Positions 16,531-25,936 of a DNA stretch of 64,000 bases are shown here, piece by piece. The stretch spans positions 2,852,001 through 2,916,000 of the forward strand of contig NZ_JALRMO010000001.1 of NCBI RefSeq assembly GCF_023276405.1, given 5' to 3'. The notes under the pieces were generated by a model. That model was not told where the DNA came from and did no database searches. It saw only the letters and a list, made by a program, of their open reading frames with translations. Each line of letters opens with the position of its first letter. The first letter of the stretch is position 1. Origin of the DNA: Paenibacillus hamazuiensis. Lineage in GTDB: Bacteria > Bacillota > Bacilli > Paenibacillales > NBRC-103111. A program made the position numbers and the translations under genes.

Positions 16531-17502
16531 TCATCTACGCTGAAATTTCCCTGCCCTTGAGAGCACCTTTTTTTTCTTTCGTTTGGCGGGGGAGGCCGGA
16601 CGTTTTTTGGTGCGCTCCATATTGATTGTTTTCTTTTTTCGCCTTGAAACTTTTCGCCTCTTTTTGTTCTTCAGCGCCGCTTTACTTGGCAAAACGACCG
16701 AAGGACGGATCTCCTCCATCTCCATGGCGGTTTCCGGCTGGGGGGACTTCTCCCCGAGCTCCCCAAGATTTCCGTAATGAATCAGGTTAATGTTCGATTC
16801 CCGGATGATTTGGCTGACGAGCGGATGGCGAAAAACAGCCAGTTCCGACTCCCGTTCGTTCTTCAGACCGGAGATTTCGCGCACCGTATCGTCGATGTAC
16901 CCGGGATGGCACATGAGTTCGGTCGTGCCGTTCGGAAGGTGGCGAAGATAGTGGAGCAGCCGCTGCAAGCCGTCCTGTTTATGGTAGGAATCGAGCAGCA
17001 CGTAATCCGTAGTCCGCGGAGACGTGACGGTCAGTTCGTGAGGCGTTTGCAAACGGCGCATCGGGACGTTTTCTTTTTCGGCCAAGCGGATCATCGCCTT
17101 GTAAACGGCGGGAAATACCTGATGAATATGGTGATGCGAGTCCAAATGAGTCGGTTTTCGGCCTATCTCGACAAACCGATTCCACTGAGCGGCCAGCTCG
17201 GTTTCGATATCGCCCTCTTCTCTGGTGCACTGCGCGGTGATCGGGTGGAACGAGCCGTCCTTTTGTACAAGTGAGGGGACGAGCCTCGGATCCGATACCG
17301 GTTTGCCGTAAGTCAAATTGAAATGAAGACCCACACCGAGGCCCGGCAGCAAACGGGATAACCCGACGGCGTCGGAAAACCCGGGCATATTGACCATCAG
17401 CGTAGCACTTGTAATTGTTCCGGCCCCGTATGCTTCGGCGATTCCTTTGTTCACACCGGGCGACAAACCGAAATCATCGGCATTAATAATCAAATATTTC
17501 AT
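16531..17502 (-). CDS. YdjC/ChbG-family carbohydrate deacetylase with a highly basic tail
   Basis: Residues 1-255 form a complete YdjC/ChbG deacetylase: NADDFG (residues 7-12) with the metal-binding Asp, GLHFNLT near residue 58, THLDSHHHIHQVFP near residue 118 with the histidine ligands, and ELMCHPGY near 195. Such enzymes remove acetyl from N-acetylated oligosaccharides such as chitobiose. From about residue 275 to the end at 323 the protein becomes a Lys/Arg-rich disordered tail with runs such as KNKKRRK and RRKKK, which the family lacks. The tail may bind nucleic acid, teichoic acid or another polyanion. GGAGG precedes the ATG. It lies 76 bases downstream of a glycosyltransferase gene on the same strand. 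Confidence 0.85.
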   Translation of the reverse strand: MKYLIINADDFGLSPGVNKGIAEAYGAGTITSATLMVNMPGFSDAVGLSRLLPGLGVGLHFNLTYGKPVSDPRLVPSLVQKDGSFHPITAQCTREEGDIETELAAQWNRFVEIGRKPTHLDSHHHIHQVFPAVYKAMIRLAEKENVPMRRLQTPHELTVTSPRTTDYVLLDSYHKQDGLQRLLHYLRHLPNGTTELMCHPGYIDDTVREISGLKNERESELAVFRHPLVSQIIRESNINLIHYGNLGELGEKSPQPETAMEMEEIRPSVVLPSKAALKNKKRRKVSRRKKKTINMERTKKRPASPAKRKKKKVLSRAGKFQRR

Positions 17503-17578
17503 GTGCTGCGGCCTCCGTCCGTCATCTTATACCTTTATCTCATGCGGCGGCTTGACGAATGGCAATGGACAAATACAC

Positions 17579-18694
17579 CTACCCGATCACATTTTCTATC
17601 GCTTGCTTAAACAACTTTCCGGCTCGATCCCAAGACCACCGAAGCATATCTTGCCTGCCCTGCCGTCCCTTTTTTCTGCACAGGTCGGGATGGCTGTAAG
17701 CATATCTCATTTGCTTTCTCAGGCTGCCGATGTCCGGTTCGGCCCAGCGCTGCCCGCTACCCGCGAACAAATGGCGGAAAGTTCGGGAAATCGCGCTGCC
17801 CCCGTTCATGCTTGCCGTCGGCTTGGTCAGCTTGTATGCGACGATAAACGAATTATTGCGGGTTAAAAAGTCCATATGTCCGCCCCAGCCTGTGGCAATG
17901 ACGGGGACACCGCTTGCCAGCGATTCGAGAAACGGCAATCCGACCCCTTCTCCCCTTGTCGGAAGTACGAAAACATTCCCGAGCGCGTACAATTGCTTAA
18001 TCCGGTCTTTGCCCATCTGGCCGGCATAAATGGCAATCGGCGCCGTGTCCTTGCGGAGATTCAAGCTGTTTTTGTATCGCGCAATTTTGGTTTTGATCCA
18101 CGCGGAATTTTCATAACGGGCATAGCCGTTCGTTTTAATTACCAACAAGACCCGATCCTTTGCGGAAAACTCCTGCCAATACGCCTTGAGCAGAGCTTCG
18201 GGATTTTTGCGGTGCTGAAAGCCGAACACCGAAATAAATACGAATCTTCCTGCGGCCTGTTTAAGCGGAAGCTTCTTATTGCCGGGACGAAATTGCTGCG
18301 TGTAAACGCCGTGGGGCACGACAAAAATCGGAACGGTTACGCCGCTGTTGCGCAGCGCGGTTTTGTTGTGCTCAGACGGCACGCAAACAGCGTCGAACCG
18401 GTTGATATTGGCCATCCATCTTTGCGGAATGCGCGTCGTTTCCCAAACGGTATTCAATATGATCCGGTCGAATCTTTTTCTTTCCTTATTCATGTTGATC
18501 ATCGAAGGAGGATAATGGTAGATCAGTATTTTTCGTTTGCCGGTATCCCCTGCTTTCGCCTTTTCCGAAACGCCGGTATCGACCTTGACGTCCACGCCTT
18601 GTCTTCTTAATGCCCGAACGTATTCGCGGCTCGCTATCCCGAGACCGCTCGCTTTATGGACAGGGCCTCTCCAGACCACCCGATAATTTCCCAT
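17579..18694 (-). CDS. Family 4-type glycosyltransferase (GT-B)
   Basis: A 371-residue GT-B enzyme. The N-terminal half has RGPVHKASGLGIASREYV and the acceptor-side NTVWETTRIP and CVPSEHNK, and the C-terminal half has the donor site FISVFGFQHRKNPEALL, IYAGQMG and TRGEGVGLPFLESLASGVPVIAT with the E-x7-E pair. It probably adds a sugar to an envelope or spore glycan. The ATG at 18694 has GGAGGAGAAAGG upstream. The next gene on the strand is the YdjC deacetylase, so the two may act on the same glycan. Confidence 0.85.
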   Translation of the reverse strand: MGNYRVVWRGPVHKASGLGIASREYVRALRRQGVDVKVDTGVSEKAKAGDTGKRKILIYHYPPSMINMNKERKRFDRIILNTVWETTRIPQRWMANINRFDAVCVPSEHNKTALRNSGVTVPIFVVPHGVYTQQFRPGNKKLPLKQAAGRFVFISVFGFQHRKNPEALLKAYWQEFSAKDRVLLVIKTNGYARYENSAWIKTKIARYKNSLNLRKDTAPIAIYAGQMGKDRIKQLYALGNVFVLPTRGEGVGLPFLESLASGVPVIATGWGGHMDFLTRNNSFIVAYKLTKPTASMNGGSAISRTFRHLFAGSGQRWAEPDIGSLRKQMRYAYSHPDLCRKKGRQGRQDMLRWSWDRAGKLFKQAIENVIG

Positions 18695-18906
18695 AAAACC
18701 TTTCTCCTCCCCGAATGTGACGGTCCTCGTTGCCGGCGCGACAAGGCACACAACCGCATTTTATATGGCTACATTATGATCCCGAAAACGATGCGTGTGG
18801 GCAGACGGAGAAAAAATTACCAACCGGATTCTCATTATTTTCTCATCGTCGGCACTTATACTGGAACACGCAGCACACCAGACAACATGAGAAGGGAAGA
18901 ACGCCC

Positions 18907-19386
18907 GTGAACAAACTGCTTGCAGCCTCTGCTCTTGCCGTCACGCTTCTTGGCACATGCAGCGGTGTCGCTATGGCATCCTCTGCGGCCACCGCCCAAA
19001 TCTCGTCATCGACCGCCGATCGCATCGTGAACACAGCGGAATCCTACATCGGCAAAGTGAAATATGTGTATGGCGTCAGAGATCCTCAGCGCCTTATTTT
19101 CGACTGCTCCGCGTTTACCCAATTCGTATTTGCCCAAAACGGCATTAAACTTCCATGGGGTTCGAACGCACAAGCTCAATACGGAAAGCCGGTTACAAGC
19201 AAAGCGAATCTGCAAAAGGGCGATCTTGTCATGTTCAGCGTAAGTACGCCCGGTCACATCAACCATGTCGGTATTTATATAGGCGGAGGAAAAATGGTGC
19301 ACAATCATCCGGGACGCGGTGTGGAAATAACGGATATCAACTCGGGGTTCTGGCAAAGCCGGTTCATCGTCGGCCGCCATTTCTAA
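18907..19386 (+). CDS. Secreted NlpC/P60 (C40) cell-wall peptidase
   Basis: A 159-residue secreted gamma-D-glutamyl-diaminopimelate-type endopeptidase that cuts peptidoglycan stems. A signal peptide (LLAASALAVTLLGTCSGVAMA) is followed by a single C40 domain with the catalytic Cys67 in FDCSAF, His120 in HINHVGIY and the third polar residue in HNHPGRG. No LysM or SH3 domain is attached. The start is a GTG at 18907 with AAGGGAAG upstream; a nearby ATG is in another frame and stops at once. It converges on the response-regulator gene across a terminator. Confidence 0.85.
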   Translation: MNKLLAASALAVTLLGTCSGVAMASSAATAQISSSTADRIVNTAESYIGKVKYVYGVRDPQRLIFDCSAFTQFVFAQNGIKLPWGSNAQAQYGKPVTSKANLQKGDLVMFSVSTPGHINHVGIYIGGGKMVHNHPGRGVEITDINSGFWQSRFIVGRHF

Positions 19387-19443
19387 GCCGAAAACACTTC
19401 TCCATCTCCTCCGGATCTCTCCGAACACTTGGCGGCATCAAAC

Positions 19444-19481
19444 AAAAACGACTTCACCCGTTATGGAGCGAAGTCGTTTTT
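19444..19481. terminator. Bidirectional terminator between the C40 peptidase and response-regulator genes
   Basis: AAAAACGACTT and AAGTCGTTTTT form a perfect 11-bp stem around a 16-base loop, with A and T tracts at both ends, between two convergent genes. Confidence 0.85.
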
Positions 19482-19510
19482 GCCGCGGTTTGCGGCACGG
19501 AAAATTTCGG

Positions 19511-20185
19511 TTATCGAAGAACGTATCCGATCCCGCGGACGGTCTCTATGCAGCTCTTTTTCCCAGGATCCTTCAGTTTGTTCCGCAAGTAACGCACGTA
19601 CACGTCCACCACATTGGTTTCCACGGGCGAATGATGGCCCCATACGTTATCCAGCAGCTGTTCGCGGGAAAGCACGACGTTAGGATGCCTCAAGAACATG
19701 ACGAGCAGATCGAATTCTCTTTTGGTCAGGTCAACGAGCTCCGATCCTTTGGTAACGACGCGGGCAAGGATGTCCGCCCGGATATCGCGAAACGTTAACC
19801 TTGACGAGCGGCAAGGATCCATCATTTCCGTCCTGCGGAGCAAAGCGCGAATACGGGCTACAAGCTCCCGGGCGTCAAACGGCTTCGGCATATAATCGTC
19901 GGCACCGCTTTCCAGCCCCAATACACGGTCTGCGATGCCGGATTTTGCGGTCAGCATAATAATCGGCGTCGTTTTCTCGGCACGAATGCGCCGGCAAATC
20001 TCGATTCCGTTTAATTCCGGAAGCATGACGTCAAGCAGTACCAGGTCCCAGTCATCATTCAATGCGCACTCAAGTCCGGCTTGTCCGTCAAAGGCGGTTT
20101 GAACGATAAAATGCTCATGCCGAAGCTCCAGTTCTATTACACGGGACAAGCTGCTTTCATCTTCTATCAGCAATATGCGCTTCAT
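19511..20185 (-). CDS. OmpR/PhoB-family response regulator (orphan)
   Basis: A 224-residue two-domain regulator: a receiver domain with acidic pocket EDE (residues 8-10), phospho-acceptor Asp52 in LLDVMLPE, Thr/Ala of MLTAKS and Lys of MPKPF, then an OmpR-type winged helix with TKREFDLLVMFLRHPNVVLSREQLLDNVWG and ETVRGIGYVLR. No histidine kinase gene is adjacent on either side, so the partner must be elsewhere. The ATG at 20185 is the only good start. Confidence 0.9.
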   Translation of the reverse strand: MKRILLIEDESSLSRVIELELRHEHFIVQTAFDGQAGLECALNDDWDLVLLDVMLPELNGIEICRRIRAEKTTPIIMLTAKSGIADRVLGLESGADDYMPKPFDARELVARIRALLRRTEMMDPCRSSRLTFRDIRADILARVVTKGSELVDLTKREFDLLVMFLRHPNVVLSREQLLDNVWGHHSPVETNVVDVYVRYLRNKLKDPGKKSCIETVRGIGYVLR

Positions 20186-20354
20186 TCCGATCGCCGCCCT
20201 TCCAAACTCTTTAAGGTGCGAAATGCTTCATAGTTTAGTTTATAACATCGTAACATGAGGGGAAAACAAGCAGCATTAGAAATCAATGAGAAGCCGATTA
20301 GAAAATGGAAGAGAATCCGCTCCATACACCCTTCTTAGCCCATTCCCTGCAGGA

Positions 20355-20401
20355 CAAAAAACGGACATCGGGCTCTCCGTAAGGAGAAACCCGGTGTCCG
20401 T
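20355..20401 (-). terminator. Terminator of the purine salvage operon
   Basis: Minus-strand ACGGACACCGGG...CCCGATGTCCGT with an inner CTCC/GGAG stem, followed by TTTTTTG. It lies 22 bases past the stop of the adenine deaminase gene. Confidence 0.85.
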
Positions 20402-20422
20402 TTCATTACCGCATAAAGGCGG

Positions 20423-22135
20423 TCAGCTGTGGACCAGCAAAGGCACCACTTTGCCGGCGTTTACGTCGATCAGGCCGAAATCGGTAATTTTCAGCGCCGG
20501 GCTGACCGGCAAGGAGTGCGTGCTGATCGACATGATCGGGTTATAATGGCGATACCCGAGCGATTCCATCGCTCTGCGCAGCCGCTCCACCTCTTCGGCG
20601 AGCCGCTCCAGCGGCGCTTCCGTCAGGATGCCGCCGACCGGCAGCCGGAGGCTGGCCAGCACTTGGCCGCCATCGACGACGCAAAACCCGCCTTGCCCGC
20701 GGATGACTTCATTCGCGGCCAGCGCCATGTCGGCGGCCGAGTGCCCGACCACGAGCAGGTTGTGATTGTCGTGCGAATACGTCGTCGCCACGGCGCCGCG
20801 TTTGATCGTATCGCCGCCGATCAGGCCGTAGGCTCGGCCGCCGGTTTTGCCGTAGCGCTCGAACGTCGCGATGAGGCCGAAGCCGGTTTCCTGCCAACGG
20901 AGCTTGCCTTCGCGCACCTCCGCTTCGGCGATATATTCCTCCGTGAAGGTGGAGCCGTCCTTCACCGTCATAACACGGCACGGATACCGGCCGTCGTTCA
21001 CCACTGCGGAGACGATAAAATCATCTTCGCTCAGCAAGGGCAGCTGCACGCTGCGGTAATAATGCGCCGGAAAAGCATAGGTGCCGGCCTTCGGCTCATA
21101 CGGCTCCTGAGCGTCGTACACCTTCCGTCCGCTCTTGTACACCTGCTCGATCGCCAATTGCTGCACATCGCTTACCAGCACAAAATCGGCAATTTTGCCG
21201 GGAGCGATTGCGCCGCGGTCGTACATGCGCATCCGGCGCGCCGGCGTGAACGTAGCCGCGTATATCGCTTTTTCCGGCGGCATGCCCATCGAGATTGCTT
21301 TGCGCACAATGTGGTTGAGATGCCCGCGCTGCTGGAACGAATCCGGCATGACGTCGTCGGTGACGAAGCAGAAATGCTCGGCCACGTCATTTCGGATGAG
21401 GTAGTCCATCACTTCCGGCGTCATCGATTTTTCCTGAATCTCGATAAACATGCCCGCGGCGATCCGCGCCTCCATGCCTTCGATCGATTGGTGCGTATGA
21501 TCGGAATCGACGCCGCTGTAAATGATCCGGTGCAGATCCAGATCGAGCAGCTTCGGGCAGTGTCCCTCGATGATCAGCTGCGGGTAATTCGAGCGGATGT
21601 GCCTGAGGATCTTGTTCGTTTTGCAGTCCGGATCGCTGATCACGTCGACGTAGTTCATGATCTCGCCGAGACAAATGATGCGCTCCGTGAGCAGCAGCTC
21701 GTCCATGTCTTCGATTTCGATCGATCCGCCGCTCGTTTCCATCGCCGTTGCCGGTACGGAGCTCGGAATCGCATAGAACATGTCCGCGGCGCAGTCCCGG
21801 CTCGCCCATATCATCTGCTTCACCCCGTCCAGGCCGAACACGTTGGCCATTTCATGCGGTTCCGGCACGATGGTGGTCACGCCGTTGCGGATAATTCCTT
21901 GCGAAAACGTCTGCGGCGTCACCATCGTGCTTTCGATATGCAAATGAATGTCGATCAGACCGGGAATAACGTACCGGCCCTGCGCGTCGACAACTTCATC
22001 CGGCTGAAAGCTTTCAGTCCCCCGAGGGCCGATATATAGAAACTTGCCGTCCAATACGGCGGCGCTGCCATGGATGAATTTTTTAAAGTAGCTGTTGTAG
22101 ATTTGAGCGTTTTGTATCAGCAGGTCCACTCTCAT
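20423..22135 (-). CDS. ade: Adenine deaminase
   Basis: A 570-residue amidohydrolase that turns adenine into hypoxanthine and ammonia. Metal-binding HLHIEST is near residue 65, followed by PHEMANVFG, EGHCPKL, DSDHTHQS and FVTDDVMP, the conserved ladder of bacterial adenine deaminases (AdeC type), and the C-terminal glycine-rich HDNHNLLVVG and GGILTEAPLE segments. The ATG at 22135 with GGAAGGGGAAG upstream is used; the frame is open further but has no start signal. It is the last gene of an operon with a nucleoside hydrolase and an ABC importer, consistent with nucleoside uptake and adenine salvage. Confidence 0.92.
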   Translation of the reverse strand: MRVDLLIQNAQIYNSYFKKFIHGSAAVLDGKFLYIGPRGTESFQPDEVVDAQGRYVIPGLIDIHLHIESTMVTPQTFSQGIIRNGVTTIVPEPHEMANVFGLDGVKQMIWASRDCAADMFYAIPSSVPATAMETSGGSIEIEDMDELLLTERIICLGEIMNYVDVISDPDCKTNKILRHIRSNYPQLIIEGHCPKLLDLDLHRIIYSGVDSDHTHQSIEGMEARIAAGMFIEIQEKSMTPEVMDYLIRNDVAEHFCFVTDDVMPDSFQQRGHLNHIVRKAISMGMPPEKAIYAATFTPARRMRMYDRGAIAPGKIADFVLVSDVQQLAIEQVYKSGRKVYDAQEPYEPKAGTYAFPAHYYRSVQLPLLSEDDFIVSAVVNDGRYPCRVMTVKDGSTFTEEYIAEAEVREGKLRWQETGFGLIATFERYGKTGGRAYGLIGGDTIKRGAVATTYSHDNHNLLVVGHSAADMALAANEVIRGQGGFCVVDGGQVLASLRLPVGGILTEAPLERLAEEVERLRRAMESLGYRHYNPIMSISTHSLPVSPALKITDFGLIDVNAGKVVPLLVHS

Positions 22136-22158
22136 GCTGTCTTCCCCTTCCACCGCAT

Positions 22159-23220
22159 CTATTCCACCAGGACGAGCTTCTCGCCTGGAATAAAGAGCCG
22201 GACCTCCTGCCCGTTCGCATAGGGCAGCTCCATCTCTTTGTTGACGGTAAAATCGCCGAGCGTCGTCTCCACCACATATTGGTAGCTGCGACCGAGAAAC
22301 GTGCTGACTTTGACGCGACCGTCCAAACACCCGACCCCTTCGCCGATTTCCTGCGCCGTCCCCATCGCGATATCGTCCGGGCGGATGGCGCCTTTTCGGC
22401 CTTTTTGCTCTCCCCTGCCGGCACCTTTAGCCGCAACGAACGTATATTCCTTCGCCTTGAGCGTAATTTCGTCAGCGTTATCCTGCCGCTCATGGAAATC
22501 GATAAAATTCGTAAACCCGATAAACCGCGCGACAAACTCCGTCTTCGGATATTTAAAAATAGTCGAAGGACGATCGAGCTGCTCGATAACCCCTTTGTTC
22601 ATGATCGCGACCTGGTCGGAGATCGAGAAGCATTCCTCCTGATCGTGGGACACGTACACGGTCGTAATGCCCAGCTCCTGCTGGATTCGGCGGATTTCCA
22701 CCCGCATGTTCACGCGCAAATTCGCGTCGAGATTGCTGAGAGGCTCGTCAAACAGCAGCAGGTCCGGCTCGATGACGAGCGCGCGGGCAATCGCGACCCG
22801 CTGCCGCTGGCCGCCCGACAGCTCCTTCGGGAACCGGTTCTCGAAGCCGGTCAGGCTGACCGTCTCCAGCATCCGGCGTACGCGCTTCTCGATATCGGCG
22901 CCGTTCACCTTGCGCAAGCGAAGGCCGAACGCCACGTTATCGAAAACATTGAGATGCGGGAAGAGCGCGTAGCTTTGGAACACAAAGCCGAAATTGCGCT
23001 TGTTTACCGGCACGCGCGTATAATCTTTCCCGCCGAGCGTAAACCGGCCGGCCTTCGCTTCAAGAAATCCCGCGATGAGCCGAAGCGTGGTCGTTTTGCC
23101 GCAGCCGCTTGGGCCGAGCAGCGAAATGAGGTTCCCTTTTTCCACGTTCAGGTTAAAATCTTTCAAAATATATTGCTGCTCGTAAGCAACCGAGATGTTT
23201 TCCAAAGATAGCAATGCCAT
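22159..23220 (-). CDS. ABC transporter ATP-binding protein (PotA-like)
   Basis: A 353-residue ATPase of the spermidine/iron/thiamine importer class: Walker A GPSGCGKTT near residue 37, Q-loop FVFQSYALFPHL, signature LSGGQRQRVA, Walker B LLLFDEPLSNLD and the H-loop YVSHDQEE, followed by a C-terminal TOBE-like regulatory domain (residues about 240-353). The ATG at 23220 has GGAGG nine bases upstream and is preferred to the TTG at 23226. It energises the two permeases encoded just upstream in the transcript. Confidence 0.9.
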   Translation of the reverse strand: MALLSLENISVAYEQQYILKDFNLNVEKGNLISLLGPSGCGKTTTLRLIAGFLEAKAGRFTLGGKDYTRVPVNKRNFGFVFQSYALFPHLNVFDNVAFGLRLRKVNGADIEKRVRRMLETVSLTGFENRFPKELSGGQRQRVAIARALVIEPDLLLFDEPLSNLDANLRVNMRVEIRRIQQELGITTVYVSHDQEECFSISDQVAIMNKGVIEQLDRPSTIFKYPKTEFVARFIGFTNFIDFHERQDNADEITLKAKEYTFVAAKGAGRGEQKGRKGAIRPDDIAMGTAQEIGEGVGCLDGRVKVSTFLGRSYQYVVETTLGDFTVNKEMELPYANGQEVRLFIPGEKLVLVE

Positions 23221-23235
23221 GGGCAAAAGCCTCCG

Positions 23236-24024
23236 TTATCGTTTGGTAAAATAAGACAATCCCATCAGTCGTTCGATGATAAACATGAACACCGCCGTAA
23301 ACAGCATCAGCAGCACGGAAATCGCGGCGATCGTCGGATCGAAATGGTTTTCCACGTACGTCAGCATTTGAATCGGCAAAGTGCTGACCCCCGGTCCCGT
23401 CATAAAGACGGAGATGTCGACGTTGTTGAACGACTCCAGGAAGGCGATCAGCACCGCCGCGATGATGCCCGACTTGATGTTCGGCAGCACGACTTTGAAA
23501 AACGTCGCCACGCGGCCGGCCCCCAGGCTGAGCGCCGCCTCTTCCACTGCGAAATCGAAGTTCGCGAGGCTTGAGCCGATGACGCGAATGATGAACGGCA
23601 GCATGATGACCGTATGCCCGAACAGCAGCGCGGCGTAAATCGGCAGATTGTATACCGCGATCAAATATTTCAACATCGTAAAACCAAGAACGATCCCCGG
23701 TATAAGCACCGGCGATATGAATACCGCGTTCAGCGCATCTTTTCCTTTAATCGGGAAGCGGCTCAGCGCATACGCCGCCGGAATGCCGAGCAAGAGCGCC
23801 AGCACGTTGCCCGCCAGCGACACGAGAATCGAGGTGTAGAACGTTTTGACGAACATCGTCACTTCCAAAATGTTATGGTACCATTTGAGCGAAAAGCCTG
23901 TCGGCGGAAACTTCAGCACGCTGCTCGGTTCGAATGAGGCTATGGCGATGATGACCAGCGGTCCGAGCAAAAACACGTAGACGAGCAGCGTAAACAGGCC
24001 GAGCCCGCGATTGTTCTCCTTCAT
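23236..24024 (-). CDS. ABC transporter permease (PotC-like)
   Basis: A 262-residue inner-membrane subunit with six hydrophobic segments and the ATPase-coupling loop EEAALSLGAGRVATFFKVVLP near residue 165. It resembles PotC. The start is 4 bases after the stop of the other permease gene. Together with the neighbouring genes it should carry a purine, nucleoside or similar small cation rather than a polyamine; this is inferred from the enzymes in the operon. Confidence 0.88.
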   Translation of the reverse strand: MKENNRGLGLFTLLVYVFLLGPLVIIAIASFEPSSVLKFPPTGFSLKWYHNILEVTMFVKTFYTSILVSLAGNVLALLLGIPAAYALSRFPIKGKDALNAVFISPVLIPGIVLGFTMLKYLIAVYNLPIYAALLFGHTVIMLPFIIRVIGSSLANFDFAVEEAALSLGAGRVATFFKVVLPNIKSGIIAAVLIAFLESFNNVDISVFMTGPGVSTLPIQMLTYVENHFDPTIAAISVLLMLFTAVFMFIIERLMGLSYFTKR

Positions 24025-24028
24025 CCCC

Positions 24029-24850
24029 TCACCCCTTCGGATTTACTTTGTTCGCCAGCTTGTTCATGAGACCGATCACGACAAACGTGATGACCATCAT
24101 GATCGTCGCGATGACGGAAGCGAGATGCCAGTCGTTCAGCGTAATCGCGTTCTGGTACAGAAACGTCGAGATCACCCGCTGCTTGCCGCCGAGCAAGGCG
24201 GGCGTCGTATATGCCGTCAGGCTGCCGACGAACACGAGAATGCTGCCGATGATGAGGCCCGGCACGCTGAGCGGCACGATCACTTTAAAAAACGCCTTGA
24301 AACGGCCCGCGCCAAGACTTTCGGCCGCTTTGATCAAATCCGGGTCGATATTTTCCATCACCCCGACGAGCGTGATAATAATCAGCGGCAAAAACAGATG
24401 AATCAGGCCGATCATCATCGCCGCCGGCGTATACAAGATGTCAAGCGGCTCCTTCACGATGCCGAGCGCGACAAGGGTGTTGTTGAGCAGGCCCCTTTTC
24501 CCCAAAATGATCATCCAGCTGAACGAGCGCACGACGGAGCTGGTGAGCAGCGGAAAAATCGCCAGCGCCAGCAGCAGCGCTTTCTTTCGCGGATTTTGCC
24601 TGGAGATGTAATAGGAAACCGGAAAGCCGAGCAAAATGCAAAGCAGAGTCGTAACCAGACTGACCTTGAGGGTAGTCCATAATATTTTCAGAAAATAAGG
24701 GTCTTGGAAAAAATGCCAGTACCCGGCAAGCGACGGCCGGCCGTTCTCAAAGAAGGTGGATCCGACCGTGAGCAGGATGGGCACGAGCATAAATACGGCC
24801 AGAAAAAGCAGTCCCGGCAGCAGCAATAACGATACGTTCGCTTTCTTCAT
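24029..24850 (-). CDS. ABC transporter permease (PotB-like)
   Basis: A 273-residue inner-membrane subunit with about six membrane segments and the coupling loop AAESLGAGRFKAFFKVIVPLS near residue 178. It resembles PotB and pairs with the following permease. Confidence 0.88.
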   Translation of the reverse strand: MKKANVSLLLLPGLLFLAVFMLVPILLTVGSTFFENGRPSLAGYWHFFQDPYFLKILWTTLKVSLVTTLLCILLGFPVSYYISRQNPRKKALLLALAIFPLLTSSVVRSFSWMIILGKRGLLNNTLVALGIVKEPLDILYTPAAMMIGLIHLFLPLIIITLVGVMENIDPDLIKAAESLGAGRFKAFFKVIVPLSVPGLIIGSILVFVGSLTAYTTPALLGGKQRVISTFLYQNAITLNDWHLASVIATIMMVITFVVIGLMNKLANKVNPKG

Positions 24851-24883
24851 CGCTTGATATCTCCTGTTCGTGGGTTCGCGAGA

Positions 24884-25819
24884 CTAGCCGCGCAGCGTGC
24901 GGACAAACAGCTCGAGGAATGCATCCGCCTCCACATCGATGCACACGTGGACGTTCGACTGTTTGCCGAGCCGGTTTTGAAAATCGCACACCGTTTGCCC
25001 GTCGCAAAGCTCGCTTCTCGTCTCGACATCGACGTAGTAAATCTTGGTCGTCACGAGCCCTTTGTCGAGCGCCACACCGACCGCCAGCGGATCATGCAGC
25101 GCGCACGCCCGCACGCCGTTTCGCTCGAAGTATCTTTGCATGTATCCCGCCGTGCTTTCGCGGACGTAGCGACCCAGATTCGTGTCGCCCAGACGCTCCA
25201 TATGCTCCTCCGTGAGCAGCGCGCGGCGCGTCACATCGAGCCCGACGAGCGTAAGGGAGGCGAAGCCCGCCTGAAAGACGAGCCGCGCCGCCTCCGGATC
25301 GACGTACATGTTGTACTCGGCGGTCGGCGTCACGTTGCCGTAGCCGAGCACGACTCCTCCCATGACGATCACTTCCTTGACGTCCCGGACCAGCTCCGGG
25401 CATTTCATCAGCGCGATCGCCAAATTCGTCAGCGGCGCCGTCATAACCAGCGTCACTTCGCCGGGATGACGCCGCACCTGGCCGATGATAAAATCCGCCG
25501 CGTGCCCTTCGGCCGGCTCCTTGCTGACCGGCATGTCGGCCAGCGCCCCGCCGATGCCGTTCTGTCCATGCACGCGGTGCTCGAAATACGTCTGCCGCAG
25601 CAGCGGCTTATTCGCGCCGCGGACGACCGGGATACCCTCGGCTTCAGCTCCCAGCAGCTGCAATATTTTGCAGGTGTTTTCCGTCGCCTGATCGAGCGAA
25701 ACGTTGCCGTTTGCCGTGGTAATTCCGAGCACATCCATTTGCCCGCTGCGGATCGCGAGCAAAATGCCCAATGCGTCATCCACCCCCGTATCCACGTCGA
25801 GGATCACTTTCTTTTTCAT
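24884..25819 (-). CDS. Inosine-uridine-type nucleoside hydrolase
   Basis: A 311-residue enzyme of the IunH family that splits ribonucleosides into base and ribose. The calcium-binding N-terminal motif DVDTGVDDALG (residues 8-18) is intact, as are TTANGNVSLDQATEN, VMTAPLTNLA and ALHDPLAVG with the distal metal Asp. Within the operon it would supply adenine to the deaminase and ribose to central metabolism. It follows the binding-protein gene across a hairpin and T-tract, so it may be made in lower amount. Confidence 0.9.
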   Translation of the reverse strand: MKKKVILDVDTGVDDALGILLAIRSGQMDVLGITTANGNVSLDQATENTCKILQLLGAEAEGIPVVRGANKPLLRQTYFEHRVHGQNGIGGALADMPVSKEPAEGHAADFIIGQVRRHPGEVTLVMTAPLTNLAIALMKCPELVRDVKEVIVMGGVVLGYGNVTPTAEYNMYVDPEAARLVFQAGFASLTLVGLDVTRRALLTEEHMERLGDTNLGRYVRESTAGYMQRYFERNGVRACALHDPLAVGVALDKGLVTTKIYYVDVETRSELCDGQTVCDFQNRLGKQSNVHVCIDVEADAFLELFVRTLRG

Positions 25820-25888
25820 TGGAATCAGCCCCCCTTGCTCCTGGTCCCCGTTTATTCAACGAATGGTCTTTGCATCGATTTCCAAGCG

Positions 25889-25924
25889 AAAAACAAGGGT
25901 ACATGCGGTTGTCATATACCCTTG
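25889..25924 (-). terminator. Intercistronic terminator/attenuator inside the purine operon
   Basis: Minus-strand CAAGGGTA-T-ATG...CAT-GTACCCTTG followed by TTTTT, starting 12 bases past the stop of the binding-protein gene and before the nucleoside hydrolase gene. Partial termination here would give more binding protein than membrane subunits, a common arrangement in ABC operons. Confidence 0.75.
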
Positions 25925-25936
25925 TCCCATTAAGAT

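Noticed and set aside
20429-22039. 536-residue plus-strand open frame opposite the adenine deaminase gene
   Set aside because: It is antisense to a clearly conserved enzyme; His/Arg-rich composition is typical of a shadow frame in GC-rich DNA.
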